Shown here in pieces: positions 23,297 to 23,457 of a stretch of 23,457 nucleotides of DNA. A program made the position numbers and the translations under genes. Source of the DNA: JANXQG01 sp037147235. Its GTDB lineage: Bacteria > Planctomycetota > Planctomycetia > Pirellulales > Thermoguttaceae. The notes under the pieces were generated by a model. The model saw only the letters and a list, made by a program, of their open reading frames with translations. It made no database searches and was not told where the DNA came from. The stretch lies in the NCBI GenBank assembly GCA_037147235.1, contig JBAWVO010000075.1, positions 1 through 23,457 of the forward strand. The letters are read 5' to 3'. Each line of letters opens with the position of its first letter. Positions within the stretch are counted from its first letter, which is position 1.

Positions 23297-23423
23297 GATG
23301 CTAAGCATCGGCGCATCAATAAGTGTCGCAAGAAAAGTAGCAGGCACACTCCGTGTGCCGTCCGTCCCCGCTCGGCGAGTGGGCAAAACACGACAGTTAT
23401 TTATGCGCCGATCCTAAGCGATC
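23297..23423. repeat. Nested inverted-repeat element (MITE-like or structured RNA)
   Basis: ATCGGCGCATCAATAAGTGT plus CG (23307-23328) is complementary at 20 of 22 positions to 23391-23412, with 62 nt between the arms. Outside them, GCTAAG (23300-23305) and CTAAGC (23414-23419) partly extend the pairing. The enclosed DNA holds two hairpins: GGCACAC-TCC-GTGTGCC (23343-23359) and CCCGCTC-GGC-GAGTGGG (23367-23383, one G-T pair). Folded, this gives a closing stem with two side arms. I see no coding frame in it. It may be a dispersed non-autonomous element or a transcribed structured RNA. Confidence 0.7.
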
Positions 23424-23457
23424 ACAAAGCCCGATGGGCTGCTGCCATCGACGCCTT

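Overview
The window looks like a chromosomal segment from a planctomycete, probably of the Pirellulales type. This is inferred from gene content, high GC with G/C-rich third positions, and several short interspersed repeats of a kind I associate with these genomes. The core is a co-directional cluster at 6439-18937: MoxR AAA+ ATPase, DUF58 protein, BatA-like VWA protein, second membrane VWA protein, a very large DUF4175-like membrane/coiled-coil protein, and a secreted squalene-cyclase-fold protein. Gaps are 10-30 nt, and one strong sigma70-like promoter (TTGCAC-17-TACAAT) lies upstream.

Region by region. Positions 1-112 (minus) hold a fragment of a gene that runs off the left edge and resembles Rpn/YhgA-type putative transposases. 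Positions 113-397 are non-coding and carry short tandem repeats. Positions 398-3202 (minus) encode a secreted GH2-type glycoside hydrolase with a CBM-like domain, a good promoter and a tandem palindromic site upstream. Divergent from it, 3471-5278 (plus) holds a DUF6941-type protein and two proteins of unknown function; the last may carry a frameshift. A lipoprotein gene (5354-5995, minus) converges on these.

After the MoxR/VWA operon comes a short hairpin-bearing spacer. It is followed by a 1112-residue exported protein with two copies of a helical-plus-thioredoxin-fold module and a C-terminal formylglycine-generating-enzyme-fold domain. Both thioredoxin sites and the FGE active site have lost canonical cysteines. 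Two genes contain interspersed-repeat DNA read in frame as protein. The right end (22362-23457) has small genes, including a 43-codon CxxCxGxG peptide and a two-helix membrane protein, then a nested inverted-repeat element at 23297-23423.

How the parts may work together: MoxR ATPases are known to act with VWA/DUF58 partners, often as chaperone-like or metal-insertion machines for envelope proteins. Here the partners include two membrane VWA proteins, a giant membrane-anchored coiled-coil protein and a secreted alpha-barrel protein. That suggests an envelope-spanning assembly, but its substrate cannot be read from the sequence.
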